This document shows, one piece after another, positions 17,071 to 25,882 of a stretch of DNA of 64,000 nt. The position numbers were made by a program, and so were the translations under genes. The notes under the pieces are model-generated. The model had not been told where the DNA came from. It saw only the letters and a list, made by a program, of their open reading frames with translations, and made no database searches. The DNA comes from UBA5336 sp964492485 (lineage in GTDB: Bacteria; Pseudomonadota; Alphaproteobacteria; Caulobacterales; Hyphomonadaceae). Where the stretch lies: the NCBI GenBank assembly GCA_964492485.1, contig CAZBKM010000003.1:124001-188000 (forward strand), read 5' to 3'. Position 1 is the stretch's first letter. Every line of letters starts with the position of its first letter.

Positions 17071-18867
17071 GTGCCCACACGTCTCGACTTCGACTTGAGG
17101 CCAGTCGGCTTCGTCATGCTGTTTGCTGTTTTTCTCGCACTCTTCAACTTGGAGCGAGCGGTAAACCTCGCCATGGTCGGAAATGACGACTTGATGCGGT
17201 TACAACAGGTCCGGGATCTGCTTGCCGGCAGCAATTGGTGGGACACCCATCAGGATCGGTTTGCAAGCGATGCCTCCCGGAACATTCACTGGTCGAGGCT
17301 CCCGGATCTCGGACCGGCGCTGCTGATCCTTGGGCTGTCGCCCGTGCTGGGAAGCGATCTGGCGGAGCGGGTCGCCGTCGGGCTTTGGCCCGTCCTGCTC
17401 TTGCTGGCCACGCTGGCAGGACTGGCGGTGGCCGGCCGCAATCTCGGCCTTGGCGGCCGCGCCGTGGCGGTGGCGGCTTTCATACTGACGGTTTCGGCGC
17501 CCGCCATCCAGTTCGCGCCGGGCCGGATCGATCATCACGGGTTGCTCATCTGTCTGATGCTCTGGACGGTCGCCGCACTCACGGCGCCCCGGGCCAGCCT
17601 CAGCGCCGGCCTTTGGGCCGGGGGGCTGGTGACGCTTGCGCTGGGGACGGCGATCGAGCCCTTGCCCTATGCGGTCGTCGCGATTGCCGGTGCAGGCCTT
17701 TTCTGGGTCGTGCGCGGGGCGGGGGAAGCCCCACGACTGGTCGGTTTCGGAACCGCGATGACGGCGATCGCGCTGCTCGTCTTCGTGCTTGACGCGCCCG
17801 GGCCGGGTGCGGCGAGGGCCACCTGCGACGCCTTCGGGCGGTTCCATGTCAGCGGCCTGGTGGCGGGTGGCCTCGGTCTGGCCATGCTGGCGCGGTTCGG
17901 TCGCCAGCTCGACGGCTGGCCCGTGCGGCTCCTCGCCGGCGGCGCAGCGGGCGTCGCAGCGGCACTAGCGGCGTGGCTGGCCGATCCGGCCTGTCTGGGG
18001 TCGCCCTATGGCGCCGTGGATGACGCCACACGCACGCAATGGATGGCCAAGGTGGGTGAAGCCAAGCCTGTCCTGACGCAATGGGCCGACAATTGGCCGG
18101 CGGCGTTGCATCGTTACGGCCTAATGGCGTTGGGTCTGCTGGGACTGGCCTGGGTCTGGCGTCGCGCGCCGGCCAGCACGCGAGACGGGTGGCTCCTGGT
18201 TGCCGCAATGGTGGCCGGCGCCCTCTGCGTCAGCCTTTGGCAGACCCGGGGGGCCAGTTTCGGGATTGCGTTCGCGGCACTGGCGCTGGGCGCAGCGGCT
18301 GAAGCGGCCCTGCGCAGGCCCCGCCCTGAAGGCGCGACACCGGTGCTGGCCCTGTTCGCGGCCATCGCGCTTTTGGTGTTCCCGACAGTCTGGGAGCGAC
18401 TGGCTGCGCGGGCCGACGCATCCGGCACCGGGTCTGCGGCGGGACCTGACGGGATCGACTGCAACGACCCTTCTGGCTATGCGGTCCTGGCCGGTCTGCC
18501 ACCGGGGCGGGTGATGGCGCCGGTCGATCTGGGGCCCAACATTCTGGTCCACACGCCGCACACCATCCTGGCTGCTCCCTATCATCGCAACGGCGACGCG
18601 ATTGTCTCCGCGATCGAGGCATTCCGTGCCACGCCTGAGGCTGCAGAGGACCGGGTTCGCGCCCGGGGGGCGGCGTATCTTGCCATATGCTTCGCGCAGC
18701 CGGAGGTGGACGGGCATGTGGACGCCGCGCCTGACGGGCTCGCCGCCGAATTGCGCGCTGGCCAGGTACCGGATTGGCTATCGCGGGTCGCCGAGCCGTC
18801 CGGAACGGCGCTTAAGGACGTCGCGGTTCAGGTCTACCTTGTCCGGCCGGGTGTCGACGCCCCTTGA
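17071..18867 (+). CDS. GT-C-fold-like polytopic membrane protein
   Basis: Protein of 598 aa with GTG start, about 11-12 membrane helices in the first 440 residues, and a soluble C-terminal domain. The first extracytoplasmic loop has GNDDLMRLQQVRDLL and NWWDTHQDRF, placing acidic residues where GT-C glycosyltransferases (STT3, PMT, ArnT) bind metal and lipid-linked sugar. A second loop has GRIDHHGLL, reminiscent of STT3. It is divergent from a DPM1-like GT2, which would make its lipid-linked sugar donor. The acceptor is unknown. A GGGAGGGGG run lies just upstream of the GTG. Confidence 0.72.
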   Translation: MPTRLDFDLRPVGFVMLFAVFLALFNLERAVNLAMVGNDDLMRLQQVRDLLAGSNWWDTHQDRFASDASRNIHWSRLPDLGPALLILGLSPVLGSDLAERVAVGLWPVLLLLATLAGLAVAGRNLGLGGRAVAVAAFILTVSAPAIQFAPGRIDHHGLLICLMLWTVAALTAPRASLSAGLWAGGLVTLALGTAIEPLPYAVVAIAGAGLFWVVRGAGEAPRLVGFGTAMTAIALLVFVLDAPGPGAARATCDAFGRFHVSGLVAGGLGLAMLARFGRQLDGWPVRLLAGGAAGVAAALAAWLADPACLGSPYGAVDDATRTQWMAKVGEAKPVLTQWADNWPAALHRYGLMALGLLGLAWVWRRAPASTRDGWLLVAAMVAGALCVSLWQTRGASFGIAFAALALGAAAEAALRRPRPEGATPVLALFAAIALLVFPTVWERLAARADASGTGSAAGPDGIDCNDPSGYAVLAGLPPGRVMAPVDLGPNILVHTPHTILAAPYHRNGDAIVSAIEAFRATPEAAEDRVRARGAAYLAICFAQPEVDGHVDAAPDGLAAELRAGQVPDWLSRVAEPSGTALKDVAVQVYLVRPGVDAP

Positions 18868-18898
18868 CGTTGGAAAGCGCCCTGCGTCAGACGAGGTC

Positions 18899-20350
18899 AT
18901 GAACCCATCCGATCCAACCTCCGCCATCGTCGATCGACTGGAGACGCTCTACGCCGACGCGGTGACCCAGCTCAAGGCGGCCCTTGACCGGTTTCTCCGC
19001 GAGGGTAGTCCGCCCAGCGCGGTGGATCGCGCCGCGGGCCTCTTCTGCTATCCCGAGCTGGTGATCCGCTACGCACCGGATGGGCCGCCGCCGCCGGTGT
19101 CGCGTGCCTTCGGCAAGATTTCCGAAGCCGGCGTCTACACCACGACGGTGACACGTCCCGACTTCTTTCGTCCCTATCTCGAGGAGCAGATCGCCCAGTT
19201 GCGCGACGCCTATCCGATCGAGATCGAGGTGCGACGCTCCGCCTCCGAAATTCCGTATGCTTATGTCTGGGATGAGAGTCATGCCGCTGGCCTGGACAGC
19301 ATATCCCCCGCCGAACTCGCGCGCTGGTTTCCCGCGCCGGACCTGTCGCAGATCGGGGACGAGGTGGCCGATGGCGAACTCTATGATCCCGGCGCCGAGC
19401 GGCCGCTATCCCTGTTCGACGCCCAGCGCGTTGACTTCTCGCTCAAGCGGCTGGCGCACTATACCGGGACTCCGGCCGATCACATGCAGCCTTATGTCCT
19501 GTTCACCAATTATCACCGCTATGTGGACGCCTTCCTGGACTGGGCGCTGGATCAGATCGGCGGCCCCACGGGCTATACCGGGCTCAGCGCGCCCGGTGGG
19601 GTGCTGATACAGGGCGCGAATGGGGACGCCCGTGCGCAGATCGATGCTGCGCCCTGGCGGCGGTTCCAGATGCCGGCCTATCACCTGATGCGTGACGATG
19701 GCCCAGGCATCACGCTGGTCAATATAGGGGTTGGCCCCTCCAATGCGAAAACGATCACCGACCATCTCGCGGTGCTGCGACCGCAATGCTGGATCATGGT
19801 CGGCCATTGCGGCGGGCTGCGCCATTCCCAGCAGATCGGCGACTATGTGCTGGCCCATGCCTATCTGCGTGAGGACAATGTGCTCGATGCCGTGCTTCCG
19901 CCGGAAATCCCCGTCCCGCCCATCGCGGAAATCCAGGTCGCCCTGCAAGAGTCGGCGGCCGAGGTGACCGGCGAGACCGGCGAGGGCCTGAAGAAGCGGC
20001 TGAGGACAGGCACCGTGGTCACCACCGATGACCGGAACTGGGAGCTTCGCTTCTCCGAGACCGCGATCCGTTTCAACAAGTCGCGTGCCATCGCAATCGA
20101 CATGGAGAGTGCCACGATCGCGGCCAATGGCTTTCGGCTGCGTGTGCCCTATGGCGTCCTGCTCTGCGTTTCCGACAAGCCGCTGCATGGCGAGCTGAAG
20201 TTGCCGGGTGCCGCAAACCGCTTCTATGAGCGTGCGATCGGGGAGCACATCCGCATCGGCATCGCGACGCTTGAAAGACTGGCCCAGGATGGCGGGACCA
20301 AGCTGCATTCCCGCAAGTTGCGCGCCTTTGACGAGCCACCGTTTCGATAG
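18899..20350 (+). CDS. amn: AMP nucleosidase
   Basis: Protein of 483 aa, normal for the family. It hydrolyses AMP to adenine and ribose 5-phosphate in purine turnover. The N-terminal Amn domain (about 1-190) has PPPVSRAFGKISEAGVYTTTV; the C-terminal half is a nucleoside phosphorylase-like domain with GVGPSNAKTITDHLAVLRP, WIMVGHCGGLR, the base-binding AIDMESATIAANGFR, and CVSDKPLHGE with the catalytic Asp. It begins 31 bp after the membrane protein gene but is probably unrelated in function. Confidence 0.94.
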   Translation: MNPSDPTSAIVDRLETLYADAVTQLKAALDRFLREGSPPSAVDRAAGLFCYPELVIRYAPDGPPPPVSRAFGKISEAGVYTTTVTRPDFFRPYLEEQIAQLRDAYPIEIEVRRSASEIPYAYVWDESHAAGLDSISPAELARWFPAPDLSQIGDEVADGELYDPGAERPLSLFDAQRVDFSLKRLAHYTGTPADHMQPYVLFTNYHRYVDAFLDWALDQIGGPTGYTGLSAPGGVLIQGANGDARAQIDAAPWRRFQMPAYHLMRDDGPGITLVNIGVGPSNAKTITDHLAVLRPQCWIMVGHCGGLRHSQQIGDYVLAHAYLREDNVLDAVLPPEIPVPPIAEIQVALQESAAEVTGETGEGLKKRLRTGTVVTTDDRNWELRFSETAIRFNKSRAIAIDMESATIAANGFRLRVPYGVLLCVSDKPLHGELKLPGAANRFYERAIGEHIRIGIATLERLAQDGGTKLHSRKLRAFDEPPFR

Positions 20351-20521
20351 GGCGGCGCAGCGGCGGGCAGGCTGGCTGGCACGCGTTCGGCCCGGGGGCT
20401 CCCATCCCGCGTTTCCGCGCGGCGCTCCGGCATCCATTCCGCCTCATGCTGACGCCTGGCGCTTCAAGTGCACATGCAGGCATGCTTTACCGGCCTGGCA
20501 GACAGATAGGGATCAACAGCC

Positions 20522-21304
20522 ATGAACGACCGGATTCTTCCCCTTGAGGGGGTCCGCAACTTTCGCGACTTCGGGGGCTATGAGACTGCCGCTGGCGGCC
20601 GGGTCCGGCGGGGCCTGCTCTATCGTTCGGGCCACCATGCCGATGCGACGGAGGCGGACGTGGCGGCGATGGACCGCCTGTCGATCCGGTTCCAGGCCGA
20701 TCTGCGCCGCCCCGACGAGCGCGAGCGCCAGGTTGCACGCTGGCAGCCCGAAGACGTGCTCACCCATGATGGGGGCCGCGAGCAGGTCTCCCCGCACATG
20801 ACGTTTCTGACCCAGGTCCAGGCCACGCCGGAGGAGGCGGAGGCGTGGATGCATGACTATTACCGCACCGCCCCGTTCCGCGAGCATCATGTCGCCCTGT
20901 TTCGGGGTTGGTTCGACCGGCTGGCGGGCCTGGAGGAGGGAGACGCCGCTCTGGTCAACTGTGCGGCGGGCAAGGACCGGACCGGTATCCTATGCGCCCT
21001 GACCAAGCATGCGTTGGGCGTGTCCGAGGCCGACATCTTCGACGACTACGAACTGACCAACCGCGCCGTCGACACTGACAGCCGTCTGCCGGAGGCACAG
21101 CGCTACTTCAACGACATGCTGGGCAAGGACTACCCCGCCGACGTCTATCGCCCCTTCATGGGCGTGCGCACAGGGTATCTGCGGACGGCCTTCGACGCGA
21201 TCGAGACGGAGGCCGGCGGTCTCGATGCCTATCTGCACGAGGTGCTGCTGGTTGACGACGATGTGCGCAGCGACCTGCGCCGGCGGTTGGTGGACCCAGC
21301 CTGA
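20522..21304 (+). CDS. Tyrosine-protein phosphatase-like protein (Tyr_phosphatase_3)
   Basis: Protein of 260 aa. The N terminus has GVRNFRDFGGYETAAGG and RGLLYRSG, typical of bacterial LipA/MptpB-type dual-specificity and lipid phosphatases, and the P-loop is CAAGKDRTG (Cys147, Arg153). The His that usually precedes the catalytic Cys is Asn here (VNCAAG), a variation that also occurs in related proteins. The Lys and Asp inside the loop (GKDR) are features of phosphoinositide-capable members. No signal peptide. Substrate unknown. Confidence 0.85.
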   Translation: MNDRILPLEGVRNFRDFGGYETAAGGRVRRGLLYRSGHHADATEADVAAMDRLSIRFQADLRRPDERERQVARWQPEDVLTHDGGREQVSPHMTFLTQVQATPEEAEAWMHDYYRTAPFREHHVALFRGWFDRLAGLEEGDAALVNCAAGKDRTGILCALTKHALGVSEADIFDDYELTNRAVDTDSRLPEAQRYFNDMLGKDYPADVYRPFMGVRTGYLRTAFDAIETEAGGLDAYLHEVLLVDDDVRSDLRRRLVDPA

Positions 21305-21307
21305 ACT

Positions 21308-21889
21308 TCAATCAACGGAAGCGGCCGGGCCCGCTGTCCCGCTACGTTCCGCCCGCCGTACCGCGCGTGCGGTCTCGATCAGGTCGATCTGGAGCCGGCA
21401 GACCTCCGGCACAGGCGGGCTTTCCGGCGTGCCCTTGAGGTCCAGCCGTTCGATCAGGGCCTGCACATCCGGCTTGTCGGCGCCTTCGCCCACGGCGCGG
21501 CCGACGCTATAGCCCTCGGCGTAAAGCCGACCATGGCGGCGGAACTCGTGGCGGAAGCAGATATAGGCACCGGTCCAGGCGACGATCCGGGTGCCGACCT
21601 CATAGGCGTCGGGAAACTTGAGCATGCGATGGATGGTGATCCCCCGATACACGATCACGGGCGCCAGACCGGCCTTTCGCAGCGGCGCCAGCAGCCCGGC
21701 ACGCATCATCAGGTCGAGGCTCGAGAGATCGCACATGGAATTGTAGCGGCTGTTGTTCATGTGCATGAACGCGTCCTGATCGGTCAGCCAGACGCGGTAG
21801 CCGCGCACCGCCTCATCCAGATAGCCGGCCCGCCGGGGCCTGAGCCTCCGCATCAACAGCAACGCAAGCAGGCGGAGAAAGAGGTTCAT
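21308..21889 (-). CDS. Thioesterase family protein (THEM6-like hotdog)
   Basis: Protein of 193 aa with an N-terminal hydrophobic segment followed by a basic stretch (RRLRPRRAG), suggesting membrane attachment, then a hotdog domain with WLTDQDAFMHMNNSRYNSMCDLS, the D-x-x-x-H-M-N-N motif of 4HBT-type acyl-CoA thioesterases. It overlaps the upstream FAD oxidoreductase gene by 4 bp, so the two probably act on the same acyl substrate. Convergent with the phosphatase gene, 3 bp apart. Confidence 0.82.
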   Translation of the reverse strand: MNLFLRLLALLLMRRLRPRRAGYLDEAVRGYRVWLTDQDAFMHMNNSRYNSMCDLSSLDLMMRAGLLAPLRKAGLAPVIVYRGITIHRMLKFPDAYEVGTRIVAWTGAYICFRHEFRRHGRLYAEGYSVGRAVGEGADKPDVQALIERLDLKGTPESPPVPEVCRLQIDLIETARAVRRAERSGTAGPAASVD

Positions 21890-23211
21890 GCCGGAGCGGG
21901 GGTGGTCGCGGCCATGTGCTTGCGGATCGAGGGAAGCAGCGACTTGTTGAAGTCCGCAATCCGGCCCACGGCTTCCTGGGAGAACGTGCTGCCGGTATGA
22001 AAGGTCCGCAATTGGCCCTGGACGCGGGTCATTCGATCGAGAAGACCAAGCTCGAGCGCCTGTTTTCGGTACCGTGCAAAGTAGACCCAGTTCACCGAGT
22101 CGACGACGGACTGGACGCGACCGCCGTCCCGCTCGACATCTGCAATGACCATGTCCCTCAGTTCGGTCTCACTGAACGATCCCGGAAACTGGCCTACGAT
22201 GTAGAGTGCCCCCCCGAGCTCTGGAACATGTCCTTCACGGCGCGCAGCGATCATCATTCCCGGCTCGGCATCGTCGCGATAGGCGCGCGCATAATTCCGG
22301 ATATGTTCTTCCACGAACCAGCCTTCGACGGCCAGAAGGTTGGTAACCAAGCCACCCCATTCAACGCCGTCGGCAATGAAGCGCTCATCGTCCGACAGAT
22401 TTGTGAGCTCCTGGAACCTGTCGAGCGGCAGGGTATTGATGACATAGTCGAACACGCCGATCCCCTCGGGTGTCTCTACCGTCACCGCATCTGCCGAGCG
22501 CTTGACCGCGGTGACCGGCTGGCCGGTGCGAACATCCAGCCGGCTGGCCATTCGGCTCCAGAATTCCGACCAGCCCTCGACCGGAATGGTGACGTCGTCG
22601 GAGATGCCGGAGATCACCATGTCCCATCCGATCAGCCGAAGGCCCTGCAATGCGAGAACATCGTCCATTGACCCATAGCCCATCGGCACCAGGACCCGCT
22701 GGAAGAAGCGTTCGATCTTGTAGAGCTTTCGGTCGCGCAGCCACCGCTTGATCGATTGGGTGCCTTCTTCGAGAACATCCCGGTCATGAGGGCGGCGGGC
22801 GAGCTTCTTCAGGAAGCGTGACCGGTGGCGATGAAAGGCCCAGCCTTGGGCAAGGAGTGAGGCCCCCCCAGCTCCCTTCACGTAGTCGACGAAAGGTTCC
22901 CCATCGATCAGGGTGAGCCCCATCTTCTTTGAGGAGATGCCGTGATCGCCCCACCATTTTCGGATCAGCCGGTCGCCGCGATGGGTATAGGACGTGCCGA
23001 GTTCGCAGACGACATCACCATGAATGGCTGACAGGGATTTCCCGCCGACCCGTTTCTGGGCCTCGAACACGACGGGCTTGGCAAAGCCGGCATCCTCCAG
23101 AAGACGAGCCATGCTCAAGCCGCCTGGTCCGCCGCCTATGATCGCGACTGCCGGGGGATTGGTACGCTTCAACACCTGACCATCGTATCGGTTCTCTTGA
23201 AACGAACACAA
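21886..23211 (-). CDS. FAD-dependent amine oxidase-like oxidoreductase
   Basis: Protein of about 430-441 aa (start at 23211; MCSF..., or an internal start). The FAD-binding Rossmann motif AIIGGGPGGLSMARLLEDAG is followed by the second amine-oxidase signature VFEAQKRVGGKSLS. The middle part has PVEGWSEFWSRMASRL and VINTLPLDRF, typical of flavin amine oxidase/polyenoic acid isomerase-like proteins. The substrate is unknown. Coupling to a thioesterase suggests a fatty-acyl or terpenoid substrate rather than an amine; this is inference. Confidence 0.8.
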   Translation of the reverse strand: MCSFQENRYDGQVLKRTNPPAVAIIGGGPGGLSMARLLEDAGFAKPVVFEAQKRVGGKSLSAIHGDVVCELGTSYTHRGDRLIRKWWGDHGISSKKMGLTLIDGEPFVDYVKGAGGASLLAQGWAFHRHRSRFLKKLARRPHDRDVLEEGTQSIKRWLRDRKLYKIERFFQRVLVPMGYGSMDDVLALQGLRLIGWDMVISGISDDVTIPVEGWSEFWSRMASRLDVRTGQPVTAVKRSADAVTVETPEGIGVFDYVINTLPLDRFQELTNLSDDERFIADGVEWGGLVTNLLAVEGWFVEEHIRNYARAYRDDAEPGMMIAARREGHVPELGGALYIVGQFPGSFSETELRDMVIADVERDGGRVQSVVDSVNWVYFARYRKQALELGLLDRMTRVQGQLRTFHTGSTFSQEAVGRIADFNKSLLPSIRKHMAATTPAPA

Positions 23212-23317
23212 TGACCTCTGTGTCCGACGATCAACCTTTCGTATTCGTTAAAGGAGTGCGGAAACCTGTGCGAGGCCCTTTACCCGAGAATTCATGTAGA
23301 GTGGCTAGAAGCAAGCC

Positions 23318-25033
23318 ATGGCCCAGTTCGAGGATGCAAATCGCAGCGCACTCCGCATTTTCTGGAAGGCGTCGCTGCCATCCACGACGGAGGAACGCGA
23401 GATCGCGGCGTTCCAGCAGAACGTCCTCGCCAGGAATGCGCTCTATGTCGGCCTGGTAAATCTCATCAGCACGACCATCGTTCTCTTTGTCTTCTGGCGC
23501 TTCTCACATGCTCCCGCACTGGTCGCCTGGTATGTCGGCATGTCCGCGATCTCGGTATCCAGCGTCTTGCTCTGGCGCAAGACCCGCGCCGGTTTCAATC
23601 CGACGCGGGTTCGCGGTCGCATGCTGCAGAAGGCCGAGTGGGTCGCCGTCGTAACCGGACTGGCCTGGGGAAGTCTTGCCTTCATCGTGGAGCCCGGCCA
23701 TCCGGAGGTCTTCCTTTTTGTTGTGATCATTGCGGTAGGCAAGGCTGCAGCCTTCATGACGATCACGAATTCGGTTCCAAGGATCGCGTCGCGTTTCAGC
23801 TGCGGTTGTATCGCGCCCGTGATGGTGGCCTCCCTGTTTCAGTTGCCGGTGTTCGCGTCTGCGATCATCATCCTTGGGGGCTTCATGCTGATCCTGCTGG
23901 TTCGTGGATCGATCGCAAGTTTCGAACAGCTGAGGACCCTCGTCGCATCACGTACGGAGGCCCAGAAGGCGCGGGCCGATCTGGTCGATGCCATCGAGTC
24001 CGTCGACGATGCGTTTGCCATCTACGACAGTTCCGCGCGGTTGAAGCTCAGCAACAGCCGGTTCCGCGAATGGTTCCCGAAGGATGCGCCTCTGAGCCTC
24101 GAAAGCGATGGACGCGAGCGCATGATCGGCAACGGACGGTGGGTGCTGAGCTCTGTGGAGAAGGTGAATGACGGGGGATATGTGGCCATTCATACCGACA
24201 TTTCCGCGCTGAAGAACCGGGAGCGCGAACTGATCGTCGCCCGCCGCGAGGCTGAGGAAGCCAGCGCCGCGAAGGACCGCTTCCTCGCGACCATGAGCCA
24301 CGAACTGCGCGCCCCGCTCAATCTTATCAATGGCTTCTCGCGACTACTGACCAGCGATTCCCGGATCGCGATGACGAAGGACGAGATCGCCAATTACGGG
24401 GACCAGATCCACAGGGCCGGCAATCACCTGCAGACCGTGGTCAATGACATCATCGAATTCTCAGATGTGGGCGCCCAGGCGCAGGCCTACCATCCTGAGG
24501 TGCTCGATGTGCGCGACGTGATCGAGCGCGCCGCGGGCCTGGCCGCCGCCTTCCAGAGCCTGCCGGACACGAGGGGCATCGAGATCGACGTGGAGCCGGA
24601 CCTGGGCGCGATCGTCGCCGACGAAAAGGCGATCCAGCGGATCCTGATGAATCTGATCAGCAACGCCATTCGCTTCGGAGGCGACCCGGTGCGGGTGATC
24701 GTCCGGGCCTGCCTGCGGCCGGACGGTGCGCCCCTGGTCTCGGTGCGGGACTTCGGCTACGGCCTGACGGCGGAAGAACTCAGCCAGGTGTTCGAACCGT
24801 TCTACCAGTGCGCACGCAATCGCAACGGCGAGTTTCTGGGAACGGGCCTCGGCCTGACCATCAGCCGGGAACTCGCCCGGATGCACGATGGCGACGTTCT
24901 CCTCAGCAGCCGCCTCCAGGGCGGGACCACCGCCACGCTGATCCTGCCGCCGAAGGCCCATGTCGCCAATACCGACCATCGGGACGCCGAAACGGGTGCC
25001 GCTGGGCCGGAGATCCGAAGCGCCATCGGCTGA
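23318..25033 (+). CDS. Sensor histidine kinase with 5-helix membrane domain
   Basis: Protein of 571 aa. About five membrane helices span residues 41-196, without a large periplasmic domain, so it probably senses something within the membrane or cytoplasm. A short PAS-like segment (about 221-300, DAIESVDDAFAIYDSSARL) precedes the HisKA helix with H328 in FLATMSHELRAPLN. The ATPase domain shows N box NLISNAIRFGG, G1 DFGYGL, F box and G2 GTGLGLTIS. No response regulator is next to it, so it is an orphan kinase here. The region upstream to 23211 is a divergent promoter region shared with the FAD oxidoreductase. Confidence 0.92.
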   Translation: MAQFEDANRSALRIFWKASLPSTTEEREIAAFQQNVLARNALYVGLVNLISTTIVLFVFWRFSHAPALVAWYVGMSAISVSSVLLWRKTRAGFNPTRVRGRMLQKAEWVAVVTGLAWGSLAFIVEPGHPEVFLFVVIIAVGKAAAFMTITNSVPRIASRFSCGCIAPVMVASLFQLPVFASAIIILGGFMLILLVRGSIASFEQLRTLVASRTEAQKARADLVDAIESVDDAFAIYDSSARLKLSNSRFREWFPKDAPLSLESDGRERMIGNGRWVLSSVEKVNDGGYVAIHTDISALKNRERELIVARREAEEASAAKDRFLATMSHELRAPLNLINGFSRLLTSDSRIAMTKDEIANYGDQIHRAGNHLQTVVNDIIEFSDVGAQAQAYHPEVLDVRDVIERAAGLAAAFQSLPDTRGIEIDVEPDLGAIVADEKAIQRILMNLISNAIRFGGDPVRVIVRACLRPDGAPLVSVRDFGYGLTAEELSQVFEPFYQCARNRNGEFLGTGLGLTISRELARMHDGDVLLSSRLQGGTTATLILPPKAHVANTDHRDAETGAAGPEIRSAIG

Positions 25034-25084
25034 AGGCCGCGAGCGACAACGATCCCGACGTCCGTGCCCGCTTCGCCTGAAAGG

Positions 25085-25873
25085 TCAGCGCGCGCTCCAG
25101 TGGCTCTGCAGGCTTGCCGCTATCGATGTGGCCGCATCGCGCACCGCCTGGGGGACGCGAAAGGCGACCACGGCAGAGCCCGCGAGTGCCGTGTCGCGGT
25201 CGGTCGGGGCCGGCCAGCGCGCCCCGGCCACAACGCCATCCTCCAGTTCGGAGAGGAAGGCGCCGAACTCGGCCTCGCGTTCATCCTTGAACAGAGGGAG
25301 CCAGCAAATGACCTGTGCGTGGGGCCACCGATCGAGTGCGCGCGGCGCCCACGCGGCCAGATCCTGCATGTCCTGCAACGTCTCGTAGCTCGGGTCCACG
25401 AAGATGGTCATCGTCTCGCCCCGCCGGGGCTGCAGGCGGAGGGCCTCGCTGTAGCCATCTCCCTTCTTCACCTGGATCCGCCGGTCGCCCGCGAAGACGG
25501 CGCAAAGGGCGTCGTACTCGGTGGGATGACGCTCGAACAGGATCAGCCGCCCCATCTCGCCCAGACATTGCGCCGCAAGGTCGGGTGAGCCGGGATAGGC
25601 TGTCAGGCCGGCGCGGCGCACCCGGTCGAGCCAGGGCCTGAGCGGTCGGGGCGGGGGCTCGAGACCGAGCAAGGCTTCGACCCCCTCCCGGGCTTCTCCG
25701 GTCTTGGCCGCCTGCGGTCCCGTAAGGTCGTAACGACCGCGTCCGGCGTGGGTCTCCACATGCAGCACCCGCCCGCCCGCTGTCCCAAGCGGTGTCAGGA
25801 TCGCTTCCAGAACGGCATGTTTCAGGACGTCTGCGCGGTTACCCGCATGAAAGCCGTGCTGGTAAGACAGCAT
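25085..25873 (-). CDS. rlmJ: 23S rRNA (adenine(2030)-N6)-methyltransferase
   Basis: Protein of 262 aa. The N terminus LSYQHGFHAGNRADVLKHA is the RlmJ hallmark, and the N6-adenine methyltransferase catalytic motif appears as FVDPSYE (equivalent to DPPYE). RlmJ methylates A2030 of 23S rRNA using S-adenosylmethionine. Convergent with the kinase gene; 9 bp downstream of the M28 peptidase start region lies the next gene on the opposite end of a possible operon, since both genes are on the minus strand. Confidence 0.93.
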   Translation of the reverse strand: MLSYQHGFHAGNRADVLKHAVLEAILTPLGTAGGRVLHVETHAGRGRYDLTGPQAAKTGEAREGVEALLGLEPPPRPLRPWLDRVRRAGLTAYPGSPDLAAQCLGEMGRLILFERHPTEYDALCAVFAGDRRIQVKKGDGYSEALRLQPRRGETMTIFVDPSYETLQDMQDLAAWAPRALDRWPHAQVICWLPLFKDEREAEFGAFLSELEDGVVAGARWPAPTDRDTALAGSAVVAFRVPQAVRDAATSIAASLQSHWSAR

Positions 25874-25882
25874 GTCGTGCGA

